A stretch of 64,000 nucleotides of DNA from Thalassospira australica (lineage in GTDB: Bacteria > Pseudomonadota > Alphaproteobacteria > Rhodospirillales > Thalassospiraceae), in contig NZ_JRJE01000020.1 of the NCBI RefSeq assembly GCF_000763295.1, forward strand, positions 62,001 through 126,000, read 5' to 3'. Positions within the stretch are counted from its first letter, which is position 1, and each line of letters begins with the position of its first letter. Both the position numbers and the translations under genes were made by a program. The notes beneath the pieces are model-generated. The model did not search any database and had not been told where the DNA came from. It saw nothing but the letters and a program-made list of their open reading frames with translations. Of the stretch, positions 7,501 through 16,735 are shown in pieces.

Positions 7501-10458
7501 ATGTTTAAAGGCCTGAAACGAACATTTTTTCGCCGCAGCAGCCTGCCGGTTACCCTGGCCGCCATTGCGATCACCCTTCTTGTTATTGGCTTTAACTACT
7601 ACGTCCATGTTCCGCTGGAACAAAATGCCGAAAAGCGAGAAATGAGAACGCTTTCCACCTTGCTTGATGGCTATGCCCGCCAGGTCGAGGAACAAATGAT
7701 CGGGGTTGAAACAACCTTGGCCGCACTTAGTAATATCGCAAGTGATCGTCGATATTCCCCGCGTGAAAAACACCTGTTGCTCAAACAATCTGCCGATGCC
7801 CTCGACATCGTGCGTGTTTTCGGCATCACCGATGTCAACGGGCGCATCATTCATTCATCCCGTAATTTTCCAGCACCAGACGTTGATCTTTCACAACGTG
7901 ATTACATCAAATATTTCCTCGATGGCGGGCAAGACCTGCGGGTTCTAACAGGCCCGGTCAAAAACCTTGTTGACGGCAGGTGGCAGATTTCCCTTGCACG
8001 GGCCATTCGCGATGAATTCGGCGCGTTAACCGGAGTAATTACGACTGTCATTGATCCCGGTACGATGATTGACCGGATTGCCAAATCGTCGTTTGATCTT
8101 GATTACGTCACCTTGCTTGACCGGAATTTCAACCTTGTCGCCCGCAAACCGGCCAAGGAAGAAATGATTGGCAAATCAATGGCCAATGCAAAAATCTACA
8201 CCGATGTTGCCAATGCACCGGATGGCCATGTTGCCGATATATACCCCAACGTGTTTACCGGCGAGATCCGGTTTGGCGTCGGTGAACGTGTTTTTCATGA
8301 CTATTTGGTGATTTCGACTTCACGTCCGTATGGCTATGCGATGCAATATTGGACTGTGTTCTCGTCCGGAACGACGATCGCATCCATCGTTGTTCTGTTC
8401 TTTGTGATTGCAATCCTGTGGGTCGTAAACATGCGGGCAGTTGCGGCTCATCATCACAATGAAGAATTGAAACAGATCAATGAAAAGCTTGCGGTCTCAA
8501 GGAGCCGGGCCGAAAGACTTGCGCGGATAAAAGAAGATTTCCTGGCCAATATGAGCCATGAAATCAGAACCCCGATGAATGCCATCTTTGGCCTGACCCA
8601 ACTTTTAAAACGGACACAACTGGAACAACATCAACACGAATATGTCCGTCAGATCGGCTTGTCGGGAAAGTTCCTGCTTGGCGTAATTGATGAAATCCTG
8701 ACATTTTCAAAGATCGAGGCAAATGAACTTGTTCTCGACAAGGAACCGTTTTCCTTACCTGACGTGATTGATAATGTCGGTTCGATCATGTCCATGACGG
8801 TCAATGACAAGGAAATCGAGGTCGTCATTAATGTCGCCCCGGATGTGCCCAAATCGATTGTTGGCGACTCACATCGAACACAGCAGATTTTGGTCAATCT
8901 GGTCAGCAATGCGATCAAATTTACAGAAAGCGGATATGTCAAACTTGATGTCCGCAAAGTATCATCGCCTGACACTGGCGATCATCTTCTGTTTGTCGTC
9001 TCAGATACAGGGATCGGCATTCCCGAAGCACAGCAACATGCAATATTCGACCCCTTCACACAGGCGGACGCCTCCACCACACGCAAATTCGGTGGTACGG
9101 GCCTTGGGCTTGCGATTTCCCAACGCCTGGCCAAATCGATGGATGGCAACATTGATCTTTCCAGCATGCCGGGGAAAGGATCGACCTTTACCTTCAAATT
9201 GCCTCTGATAATCGATACTTCAAGCGCAAAAGAACCACTGCCTATTTCACGTGATAATGGCCTGCGTATCCTGATTGTCGATGATCAGGCCTTGACCCGA
9301 ACGGCTTTGGGAACAATTGCAAAATCCCTTTTCATTCAGGCAGATACAGTCGAAAGCGGTCAAAAGGCCATCGAAATGGTGAAAACGTCGGAAACACCAT
9401 ATGATGTCTTGATGATCGACTGGCAAATGCCCGGACTTGACGGGCTGGAAACGATCGAACAGCTCAAAGCACTACAGCTTCCCCATATGCCTGCCGTCAT
9501 CATGGTGACCGCCTATGAACGCGACCTGCTTTCACAGGTTCCATCTGCACATGATGTAGAAATGCTCACCAAGCCTGTTACCGGCTCATCGTTCCTCAAT
9601 GCAATTTCTGCTGTTTCCGACGCCAGTTCGGTGATTCACCCGAACTCTGCGGGACGTCAAAACCTGCTTGCAGATGATACACTCAGTGGAGTGCATATTT
9701 TGTTGGCCGAAGACAACGCTGTTAATCAACAGGTCGCGGTCACGTTTTTGACTTCAATCGGGGCTGAGGTAAGCCTTGCAGAAAACGGGGTAGAGGCTGT
9801 TGATGCGGTCGAGAAAGAACATTTTGACATTGTACTGATGGATATTCAGATGCCCGAAATGACCGGCATTGAGGCAACCCGCCACATTCGCGCAACCCAT
9901 CCCGAACTTGAACTTCCCATTGTTGCCTTGTCGGCAGGTGTTCTTGAAGACGAACAAAAGAAATGCAAAGAAGCCGGCATGAATGACTTCATCGGCAAGC
10001 CATTCGATTTTGAAAATATCGCGGCAAAAATACTCCACCACCTGCCGGAACATGCGCCCAAAACACCCGTGCGGCCGAAAAACACGCCGGACGGTCAGAA
10101 CAGAACCCCCACCCCTGTTAGCCAAACACCGGTCTATGACCCGACCAAGGCGTTGGAACTGGTTGCAGGGAACAAGGTTTTGTACCAGCAACTTCGCGAG
10201 TTATTCAAACCCCAGGCCCGTGATTGCCAGAAACAAATTGATGCAGCCTTGGCCGAGCGCGACAGCAAGGCTCTTTTGGCGCAGTTTCACTTCATCAAGG
10301 GATCTGCATCTCAAATCGCGGCCCTGCGGGTATCGGAACTTGCAGCCATATTGGAGCAACTGGCAGCGCACGAAGATATCGATGGCATTGCCTCAAAGAT
10401 TGACACGTTCAAACAGGCACTGAACGACACACTCGCCGAATTTGAAAAGGTGGGATGA
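7501..10458 (+). CDS. Membrane hybrid sensor kinase with two receivers and an HPt domain
   Basis: Inner-membrane sensor of 985 residues containing a full phosphorelay (BarA/TorS-like plan). Membrane segments lie at about 16-34 and 292-312 and bracket a periplasmic Cache-like sensor domain. Then come HisKA with His353 in NMSHEIRTPMN, HATPase_c with N-box NLVSNAIKF, SDTGIGIP and GGTGLGLAI, receiver 1 (Asp640 in LMIDWQMP), receiver 2 (Asp781 in LMDIQMPEM) and an HPt domain with His930 in QFHFIKGSA. The ATG at 7501 is preferred; a TTG six codons earlier is possible. It stands alone and faces a second, unusual hybrid protein. The signal and the output regulator are not in the window. Confidence 0.9.
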   Translation: MFKGLKRTFFRRSSLPVTLAAIAITLLVIGFNYYVHVPLEQNAEKREMRTLSTLLDGYARQVEEQMIGVETTLAALSNIASDRRYSPREKHLLLKQSADALDIVRVFGITDVNGRIIHSSRNFPAPDVDLSQRDYIKYFLDGGQDLRVLTGPVKNLVDGRWQISLARAIRDEFGALTGVITTVIDPGTMIDRIAKSSFDLDYVTLLDRNFNLVARKPAKEEMIGKSMANAKIYTDVANAPDGHVADIYPNVFTGEIRFGVGERVFHDYLVISTSRPYGYAMQYWTVFSSGTTIASIVVLFFVIAILWVVNMRAVAAHHHNEELKQINEKLAVSRSRAERLARIKEDFLANMSHEIRTPMNAIFGLTQLLKRTQLEQHQHEYVRQIGLSGKFLLGVIDEILTFSKIEANELVLDKEPFSLPDVIDNVGSIMSMTVNDKEIEVVINVAPDVPKSIVGDSHRTQQILVNLVSNAIKFTESGYVKLDVRKVSSPDTGDHLLFVVSDTGIGIPEAQQHAIFDPFTQADASTTRKFGGTGLGLAISQRLAKSMDGNIDLSSMPGKGSTFTFKLPLIIDTSSAKEPLPISRDNGLRILIVDDQALTRTALGTIAKSLFIQADTVESGQKAIEMVKTSETPYDVLMIDWQMPGLDGLETIEQLKALQLPHMPAVIMVTAYERDLLSQVPSAHDVEMLTKPVTGSSFLNAISAVSDASSVIHPNSAGRQNLLADDTLSGVHILLAEDNAVNQQVAVTFLTSIGAEVSLAENGVEAVDAVEKEHFDIVLMDIQMPEMTGIEATRHIRATHPELELPIVALSAGVLEDEQKKCKEAGMNDFIGKPFDFENIAAKILHHLPEHAPKTPVRPKNTPDGQNRTPTPVSQTPVYDPTKALELVAGNKVLYQQLRELFKPQARDCQKQIDAALAERDSKALLAQFHFIKGSASQIAALRVSELAAILEQLAAHEDIDGIASKIDTFKQALNDTLAEFEKVG

Positions 10459-10504
10459 CGAGCGCCAGTTGCGTTTCTCATCCATGATGCCGCAACGCAA
10501 AGGG

Positions 10505-10539
10505 ACGTGCTTCCCACCCAAAGGGCGCAGGAAGCACGT
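10505..10539. terminator. Bidirectional hairpin between the two hybrid kinase genes
   Basis: ACGTGCTTCC (10505-10514) pairs perfectly with GGAAGCACGT (10530-10539) in the 109-bp gap between the convergent genes. T runs are weak, so termination strength is uncertain. Confidence 0.65.
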
Positions 10540-10567
10540 TTGCATTAAACGCGATATATTTTGCCGG

Positions 10568-12745
10568 TTACTTCATCTCGCCAGGCGACCGAACGACATC
10601 GGGCGCGGCCGCTGCGGCCTCTTCTGTTGGTCGCGACCGCGCAACCTGCATTGACATGACATTTACCAATTCACGCATGACGAAGGGCTTGATCACCACA
10701 TCGCTGGCTCCGACTTCAAGGCTGCGGCGACGCAGTTCGGCTGTGTTATTGGCTGTCATCATCAAAACCGTGATATCTGTGAAGCCAAGCTCCCTGATGC
10801 GCTGAACGGTGTCAAATCCGTTCAGGTCAGGCATGTGAACATCCATCAGAACCACATCAATCGTGTCCCTGTTTTTCTGCACCACACTAATGGCGTCATA
10901 CCCGCCAGTCGCCGTTAGCACCTTGGCACCGCTTCTGATTAGAAATTCGCGTGCGACATCCCGGTGCATTTGATTGTCGTCAACAATCAACACGGTTCGG
11001 TCTGCCAAGGGGGCATCTTTCGCGCGATCATCAGCTTCATCAAATGGCTGTTCATGAACATGGGCAGTGGCATCTGCAACCGCGTCAAGTAACATCGTCA
11101 ACGTAACAGGCTTGGTCAGAAATCCATTGAGAACCCGATCGCGATCCTCGATGTTTTTCGAAAGGAAAGAACGGTTGTGGGCAGATATCATAACGATGAT
11201 TGGCGTTGACGCACCTTCCTGCATTTCGCGGACCTGTTTGCTGGTTTCCCAACCATCAAGTCCCTCCATCCGCCAATCGACCAACAGCACATCATAAGGT
11301 TCTCTCATGCCTTGCTTGAAGCGTATCATATGCAAGGCTGCTTCACCGGATGCGGCAACATCTGCATTCCAGCCGATTGATGCTGCCAACTGCTGGAACG
11401 CAACACGGGATGTTTCATTGTCGTCTGCAATAAGAACACGCAGGTTTTTCAAATGGGCCGGAACGGCTAAACCTGATTCAAAAGCATCGGAATTCTCAAT
11501 CTCACAGGTAAATGCAATACCACTAGATTGCTGATATTTGTGATCTGCATACAAATGCCCGCCCAACTGGGTGGCAATCCGTCGCGCGATCTCAAGATCC
11601 AGAAAGAGCTCTGAACTTCCGTGGTTGGCACTTGGCTGTTCTGTAAGAACCTCGATATTGATTTTTGCAGAACTATCCATGGGCTTCTCAAGGCGCACTC
11701 GGATCAGAATTGTTTTCCCTTGTTCCCCTCCGATGATGTGCAAAACAATATGACAAACAAGTTTGACCATTAACTCGCGGTTCAACTTGATCGCGGTCGC
11801 CGTACTGTGGTTGGCATCAAACAGTATTTCGTTATTTGCAACGTCGTGGCTTTGGCTCAAAGCAAAAGAGACATCATTCAGAAGCTCGTCCAAACCAAAC
11901 GTAACGGCATTTTTCTTTGTGTTTTGCTCATCCATCTCAAGGAACGACAGCAAAGAATCAAGACGTCCGACAGCTTCGCGATAGATCTGCTGCAAGGTTT
12001 GGAAACGGTCATCCTCACCAAGGTCACTTCCGTTACCTTCGGCAAGTTCAAGGATACCTGACGCAGTTTGAAAGCGCGTGCGTAAATCATAATTCAGTTC
12101 GCGCAACAGCAAACGATCATCGTCGTGCAATCGCAAGTCAACCGGCGCGTCAATTTCCGCCGGAGCAGGTGTTGGCGTACCCTGATTTTCCTTTACCTTG
12201 ACCAACACAAGTGTCAGCGATGTCTCCTGATCGTCCGCCCTTAAGGGCACCTTTAAAATATCACCGCGACATACATGCTTTCCCGCAACGAAACACTGTT
12301 GGTCAGGCAAAAACAAATCGCTGTATTCGTTCGTTTTGATGATGGGATGGCTTGCATCGCGCTTGAATTCACGATCATTTGAGGCGTCAAACTCTGCATG
12401 AACGATGTTCTGCCGACCAAGTCCAAAGGACTTTTGCGCACTCAGATTGCATGACACGACCCGACTGTCGCCGTCCAAAATGATGGCCGCCAGTGGAAAG
12501 GCCTCGCAGTAGCGATCAAACTTTTCAATTTCAAGGGAGTCATGCCAGATATCGATTTGGCTTGGACGGTGCGTTTGCCTTTCTGAAACACACCAAATCG
12601 TTACCAGGAAGGAAAGCGCAAGCGCCCCGCCAACCCATAATACCCCGGTTCCCGACACGCCCGAGAACCATAAGGCGATACAAGCACCGGTTACCGCCGC
12701 CGCAGCCCAAAGAACCAGCATCCGAAAATACGTCAGCCCGCCCAA
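10568..12745 (-). CDS. Membrane hybrid protein with degenerate kinase core and two receivers (probable pseudokinase)
   Basis: A 725-residue protein with two N-terminal membrane segments (about 7-28 and 33-52), a PAS-like region (about 75-185), a DHp-like helical pair (about 210-275), a HATPase-like region (about 285-415) and two receivers with Asp490 (LLVDWRM) and Asp635 (LMDVHMP). In the H-box position the usual SHELRTPL is NYDLRTRF, so Tyr219 replaces the phospho-accepting His. The ATP lid lacks clear DxGxG and GxGLG boxes. Both receivers look intact, so the protein may act as a phosphate acceptor or scaffold for another kinase, perhaps the facing hybrid kinase; this is inference. The chosen TTG start has GGGAGG seven bases upstream; the next in-frame Met is residue 9. 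Confidence 0.8.
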   Translation of the reverse strand: MGGLTYFRMLVLWAAAAVTGACIALWFSGVSGTGVLWVGGALALSFLVTIWCVSERQTHRPSQIDIWHDSLEIEKFDRYCEAFPLAAIILDGDSRVVSCNLSAQKSFGLGRQNIVHAEFDASNDREFKRDASHPIIKTNEYSDLFLPDQQCFVAGKHVCRGDILKVPLRADDQETSLTLVLVKVKENQGTPTPAPAEIDAPVDLRLHDDDRLLLRELNYDLRTRFQTASGILELAEGNGSDLGEDDRFQTLQQIYREAVGRLDSLLSFLEMDEQNTKKNAVTFGLDELLNDVSFALSQSHDVANNEILFDANHSTATAIKLNRELMVKLVCHIVLHIIGGEQGKTILIRVRLEKPMDSSAKINIEVLTEQPSANHGSSELFLDLEIARRIATQLGGHLYADHKYQQSSGIAFTCEIENSDAFESGLAVPAHLKNLRVLIADDNETSRVAFQQLAASIGWNADVAASGEAALHMIRFKQGMREPYDVLLVDWRMEGLDGWETSKQVREMQEGASTPIIVMISAHNRSFLSKNIEDRDRVLNGFLTKPVTLTMLLDAVADATAHVHEQPFDEADDRAKDAPLADRTVLIVDDNQMHRDVAREFLIRSGAKVLTATGGYDAISVVQKNRDTIDVVLMDVHMPDLNGFDTVQRIRELGFTDITVLMMTANNTAELRRRSLEVGASDVVIKPFVMRELVNVMSMQVARSRPTEEAAAAAPDVVRSPGEMK

Positions 12746-12972
12746 AACATGCCTCCCGCCAAGAGCATCCTAAACGATTGGTTTATAACAACCGCTTTAC
12801 ACTATATCACAACAGCTTAGTCATATTTAAAGCTGCTCCAAAGTATAGGGTGAAGCTATAATATAGCCCGCAGCCGACGAAATTTAACCCGCAGTCGAAG
12901 ATATTGTGCGAACAGGCCACGGCATGTGGACGTTTGGTTTTTTACGGAGCCCGCCGGCCCAAGGTTCAAAAT

Positions 12973-14547
12973 TCAACCACCTTCACAAGTGTTCTTCGAC
13001 AACCAGCCGATAAACATGCCGTTCTGTTCAAGGCGTTCGTGCGCAAAGCAGTCCCCACCGGGGTAGGCCCCGCTTGCCGGGGTAAAGCGCACGGCATCTT
13101 CGCCAGGCAGGATATTGGTTGTGGTTTCAACAAGTTCGGTATGGGCCGTGCCCAACCCATCAGCCGGGACCAGACAATCATGGCGTCCGCCGTTGCCGTT
13201 GATCGTGCGCACGCCAACCATCCCGTGGTCCGTCGGCCAAGCCTTTACCACCGACACCAGATCACCGGTACTTTTGGCAAGGCAGGCCGTGATCGCAGGC
13301 TGCAACGCATCGAACTGGCGTGTCCAGATGCCCTCGCCCTGATTTTTAAGGTCCGAAATTTCCACCACCGGGAAATTGCCGGGCGCCAATCGCAGTGCCG
13401 CCGTTTCGCTTGAAACGGCACAGCGCACATCGTCTGATGGTGTGCGCCAGATTACGTCACCACCTTTGCCGCGCAATTCATAAACATCATTGCGATAACC
13501 ATATCCCGACGCGGTCGGAACGCGCGCAAGGTCAAGTGGTTCGCGGCCATGGAATTCGACAATGGCGCGTTCTGCCTGCTGATCAAAAGTTACCGAAAAC
13601 CTGCTGTTATCATCACAGACAAACTGCTTTGACCCGGTAAGCGGCGCAGGACTTGTATTGAGCTGGGTCAGCATCGCATCAATGCGGCTGAGCGCGACCT
13701 TGCTTTGCGACAGGGCCCCGCTGATTTCGTGTTCGTCAGGTTCGCTGAACATGCCGTTGACGGTTTTGGTCCCGCCCGCAAAACGGCCTTTGGCAAAATC
13801 AAGGTCGAGTTTGTAGGCAAGCGGGGTGTCATCATCCGCGCCACCGTAATTGACACGCGTGGCATTCTCGGAAAACCGCAGCAACTGCCCATCCCGATAG
13901 TAGATTTTGACATCGGACGTCCCGTAATCGCCAAGATCACGGTGCTCGTCGACCAGAACCGGGTCGCCATCCGGTGACACATAGGCCTTGTAGGTCACGG
14001 TGTGATCACTTGCCGTATACTGGCCGGGGATCACCCGCATCGCACCAAGCCGGGCGTCAATCGCGGCAATCTCGTCTGCCAGTTCAGAACCTTCGATAAA
14101 GCGTTCACCATCGGCTTGTGTGCGCGTGGTCCGGCGCACAACAATATCGACATCACTTGGCGCATCATGGGTCAGCACACGGTAAACCTGATCATTGCGA
14201 AACAGCAATTCATCGTCCGCCGTGACGATTTTGGCTTCTACCGCATAGGTAAAGCGCGGATCAATATCAGCCGGATCATAGGGCAGAACAAAAACCATTG
14301 GCGGATTGCTGACGGCCTGACGCAGTGATGCAATTTCAACCGATGGCGCATCCGCGCGCGAGATATCAAGCAACCGCACAACAAGGAAAGTATCATCAGA
14401 CGAAAGCGCAATCCGTTCGCGGTAGCTGACCGACCCGGTCACGGTCGTTCTATCGGTTTGAAGGGCCGCACAGCCCGACAATACCCCGACCATACCAAGG
14501 ACAATCATCGCCCTTGCCCATATGAATGCGGCTGAAACAGGTCTCAT
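12973..14547 (-). CDS. Lipoprotein with YbaY-type and MliC-type lysozyme-inhibitor domains
   Basis: A 524-residue lipoprotein. The signal peptide ends in the lipobox LSGC (Cys26), so it is membrane anchored and probably faces the periplasm or the inner leaflet of the outer membrane. Residues about 34-140 resemble the YbaY/YscW lipoprotein domain. Residues about 308-378 resemble MliC: FVCDDNSRFSVTF at the start, VPTASGYGYRNDVYELRGKG in the middle and a closing Cys near 376 that could pair with Cys311. MliC domains bind and inhibit C-type lysozyme. The middle section and the last 145 residues are not recognised. Family members are normally about 100-150 residues, so this is an unusual multidomain fusion. 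It is monocistronic, between the pseudokinase and an SMP-30 gene. Confidence 0.72.
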   Translation of the reverse strand: MRPVSAAFIWARAMIVLGMVGVLSGCAALQTDRTTVTGSVSYRERIALSSDDTFLVVRLLDISRADAPSVEIASLRQAVSNPPMVFVLPYDPADIDPRFTYAVEAKIVTADDELLFRNDQVYRVLTHDAPSDVDIVVRRTTRTQADGERFIEGSELADEIAAIDARLGAMRVIPGQYTASDHTVTYKAYVSPDGDPVLVDEHRDLGDYGTSDVKIYYRDGQLLRFSENATRVNYGGADDDTPLAYKLDLDFAKGRFAGGTKTVNGMFSEPDEHEISGALSQSKVALSRIDAMLTQLNTSPAPLTGSKQFVCDDNSRFSVTFDQQAERAIVEFHGREPLDLARVPTASGYGYRNDVYELRGKGGDVIWRTPSDDVRCAVSSETAALRLAPGNFPVVEISDLKNQGEGIWTRQFDALQPAITACLAKSTGDLVSVVKAWPTDHGMVGVRTINGNGGRHDCLVPADGLGTAHTELVETTTNILPGEDAVRFTPASGAYPGGDCFAHERLEQNGMFIGWLSKNTCEGG

Positions 14548-14718
14548 TTTAACCCCGGTTTGCTCGTAGTTTTTTTGTGGTTCCAGGCTCAGAACCTAAA
14601 TCATGTTGACCGCAAACATACGCAAAACCAAGGCCAAAAATAGGCAAACCGGGTGTATTTCAGCAAAAAGATACAACTCAGGGCCGCGGGTATGCGTTGG
14701 TCCGGACGTTGGGGCTGT

Positions 14719-15609
14719 TTATCCGGCGAAACGATGACAAGGCTGACCGGCAACATCGGTGCGGATCGACAACAACGCACCTTCAAGCGCGTTGCCATTG
14801 TCTTCCAGCCCGGCCGCGGCTGACGTAATATAAAGCGTCTTGAGGTCGGGGCCACCAAACACACAGCTGGTCGGCTGTGTCACCGGCAGATCAACAATCC
14901 GGTCAATTTCGCCATCCGGGTTAAAGCGGATCAAACATTCCCCGCCCCAGCGCGCATTCCAGATATAGCCTTCCGCATCCATGGCCGAACCATCCATGTT
15001 GCCCCGGTCCTGCGGACCAAAGAAAACGCGCGGATTGCTGGGCACCCCGGTTTTCATATCGAAATCATAGACATTCAGCGTGTTCTTGATCGTATCGCCA
15101 AAGAACATTTTCTTGCCGTCTGCGGACCACAACAGCGTATTGGAAATCCCGATATCAGAAACAAACCGGACAAATTCACCATCCGCCCCCACCCGGTTCA
15201 ATGTCCCGGTTGACGCCTTGACCGGCAGGTCTTCGCCGTTTGGTCCGATATTGTTTTCCATGGTGCCATGCCAGAACCGCCCCATCGGATCGACCCGGCT
15301 TTCATTGGATCGATTGCCCGCATTGTCGCTATCTGGTGCAACAAAGGGTGTTGTTTCCCCGCTTTCGGGATCAAGGAATGCCAAACCATCTGCAAGGGCG
15401 ACCAAAAGCCCGCCCTTTTCACGCGGGACGATGGCCGCAACCGGTTGATCAAACGTCCAGCTCCGCGACCCGCCATCATCGGGGCGCAGCCCATAGGCGG
15501 TTTTGCCGATGATATCGACCCAATACAGAACGCCATCTTCGCTGTCCCAATGTGGACCTTCGCCAAGGGTGCACCGCAGGTTTGGCAACACGGTTTTCAC
15601 ATCCGACAT
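14719..15609 (-). CDS. SMP-30/gluconolactonase family lactonase
   Basis: A 296-residue six-bladed propeller hydrolase that opens sugar lactones with a divalent metal. Expected metal and active-site residues are visible: Glu17 in TLGEGPHW, the Asn of NESRVDPMGRFWHGTM, the Asn of GISNTLLWSADGKKMFFGDT, and a later Asp in GNMDGSAMDAEGYIW. The ATG at 15609 has GGGAGAAACC just upstream. The sugar acid is not evident; it lies far from the hexuronate genes and next to iron genes. A GTATGATGATTA stretch at 15745-15756 in its upstream region is a loose match to the motif of the sugar-acid region. Confidence 0.88.
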   Translation of the reverse strand: MSDVKTVLPNLRCTLGEGPHWDSEDGVLYWVDIIGKTAYGLRPDDGGSRSWTFDQPVAAIVPREKGGLLVALADGLAFLDPESGETTPFVAPDSDNAGNRSNESRVDPMGRFWHGTMENNIGPNGEDLPVKASTGTLNRVGADGEFVRFVSDIGISNTLLWSADGKKMFFGDTIKNTLNVYDFDMKTGVPSNPRVFFGPQDRGNMDGSAMDAEGYIWNARWGGECLIRFNPDGEIDRIVDLPVTQPTSCVFGGPDLKTLYITSAAAGLEDNGNALEGALLSIRTDVAGQPCHRFAG

Positions 15610-15818
15610 GGTTTCTCCCTGATATTTTGCGCGGTTTCCGCGTTGTCTTGATTTGATTTAATGGCTCATACCAAAACGATAGGCCCGGATCAAAGTCGTT
15701 CTATATATTGCTACCCGGAATGGTCACGCCTGAAAAGTCGTTTTGTATGATGATTAAATATAGGGCGCATATTTCCACCATATGCAATCGCAACTCGGTT
15801 GCATTTAATGTGCGTAAT

Positions 15819-15833
15819 TGATAAGCATTCTCA
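15819..15833. promoter_or_regulatory. Fur-box-like operator before the siderophore ABC genes
   Basis: TGATAAGCATTCTCA matches the 7-1-7 Fur consensus TGATAATnATTATCA at 12 of 14 defined positions and lies 83 bp before the ATPase start. This supports iron repression of the rightward operon; binding is not shown. Confidence 0.6.
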
Positions 15834-15915
15834 GAACTTATGACCCGTACTGCACGACAGGCCCCGTTTCAGGCCCGGCAGATGGTGCCATGTCCGATTA
15901 TGCGAGTTTCCGTCC

Positions 15916-16692
15916 ATGTTCGATCTGAAAGACGTCACCTTTCAAAGTGACGGCAAAAACCCCAAGACGCTGCTTGATACCATCACGGTCGATTTTCCGA
16001 CCGGCGCATTTAGCGCGATTGTCGGACACAACGGATCGGGCAAAAGCACGTTGCTTAAACTGCTTGCACGCAAGAATAAACTGGCGTCAGGCACCATTAC
16101 ACTTGATGGGCTGGCTCTTGACGAACATGGCACTCGTGATTTCGCCCGCAAGGTTGCCTATCTACCGCAAAATCCGGTTGTCCCACCGCATCTAAGTGTC
16201 CGTGAACTTGTGGCGTTTGGCCGCTATCCGTGGCGCGGGGCATTTGGCCGCTATCGCGATGAAGATCATGCAAAAATCGATCAGGCAATGGCGCTGACCC
16301 ATGTTACCGACTTTGCCAATCGTCTGGTTGCAAGCCTTTCTGGCGGGGAACGTCAGCGCGTCTGGCTTGCGATGCTTCTGGCCCAGGATGCACCGGTGTT
16401 GTTGCTTGATGAGCCGACCTCGGCCTTGGATGTTGGTCACCAACGCGACATCCTGCAACTGGTCGCCAATCTGAAAGACCAGAATAATCTGAGCGTGATC
16501 GCCGTTTTGCATGACATCGACATGGTCGGGCGTTTTGCCGATCACATCATAGCACTGCGCGCCGGGCAAACCTGTTGGCAGGGAAATGCGCGCGCCTTCA
16601 TGCAGGGCGAAACGCTGCGCGATATTTTCCAAACCGACATCGACGTAATCCATCTTGCAAAGCACGACCGTTTCGTAAGCTACGTCGCCTAA
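15916..16692 (+). CDS. fhuC: Iron-siderophore ABC transporter ATP-binding protein (FhuC/FepC-like)
   Basis: Cytoplasmic ATPase of 258 residues powering siderophore uptake. Walker A GHNGSGKST is at 37-45, the Q-loop is in AYLPQNP, the signature LSGGERQR is intact, Walker B is VLLLDEPTSALD and the H-loop His is in AVLHDIDM. The family pattern LSVRELVAFGRYPW is typical of FecE/FhuC-type ATPases. It is the first gene of a four-gene operon: ATPase, two binding proteins, fused permease. A Fur-box-like site is upstream. The exact siderophore class is inferred from the FhuB-like fused permease (hydroxamate type) and not proven. Confidence 0.9.
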   Translation: MFDLKDVTFQSDGKNPKTLLDTITVDFPTGAFSAIVGHNGSGKSTLLKLLARKNKLASGTITLDGLALDEHGTRDFARKVAYLPQNPVVPPHLSVRELVAFGRYPWRGAFGRYRDEDHAKIDQAMALTHVTDFANRLVASLSGGERQRVWLAMLLAQDAPVLLLDEPTSALDVGHQRDILQLVANLKDQNNLSVIAVLHDIDMVGRFADHIIALRAGQTCWQGNARAFMQGETLRDIFQTDIDVIHLAKHDRFVSYVA

Positions 16693-16735
16693 GCGTTTTG
16701 AAACTTCATCCATACAAAAGATCAGGGATACGACA

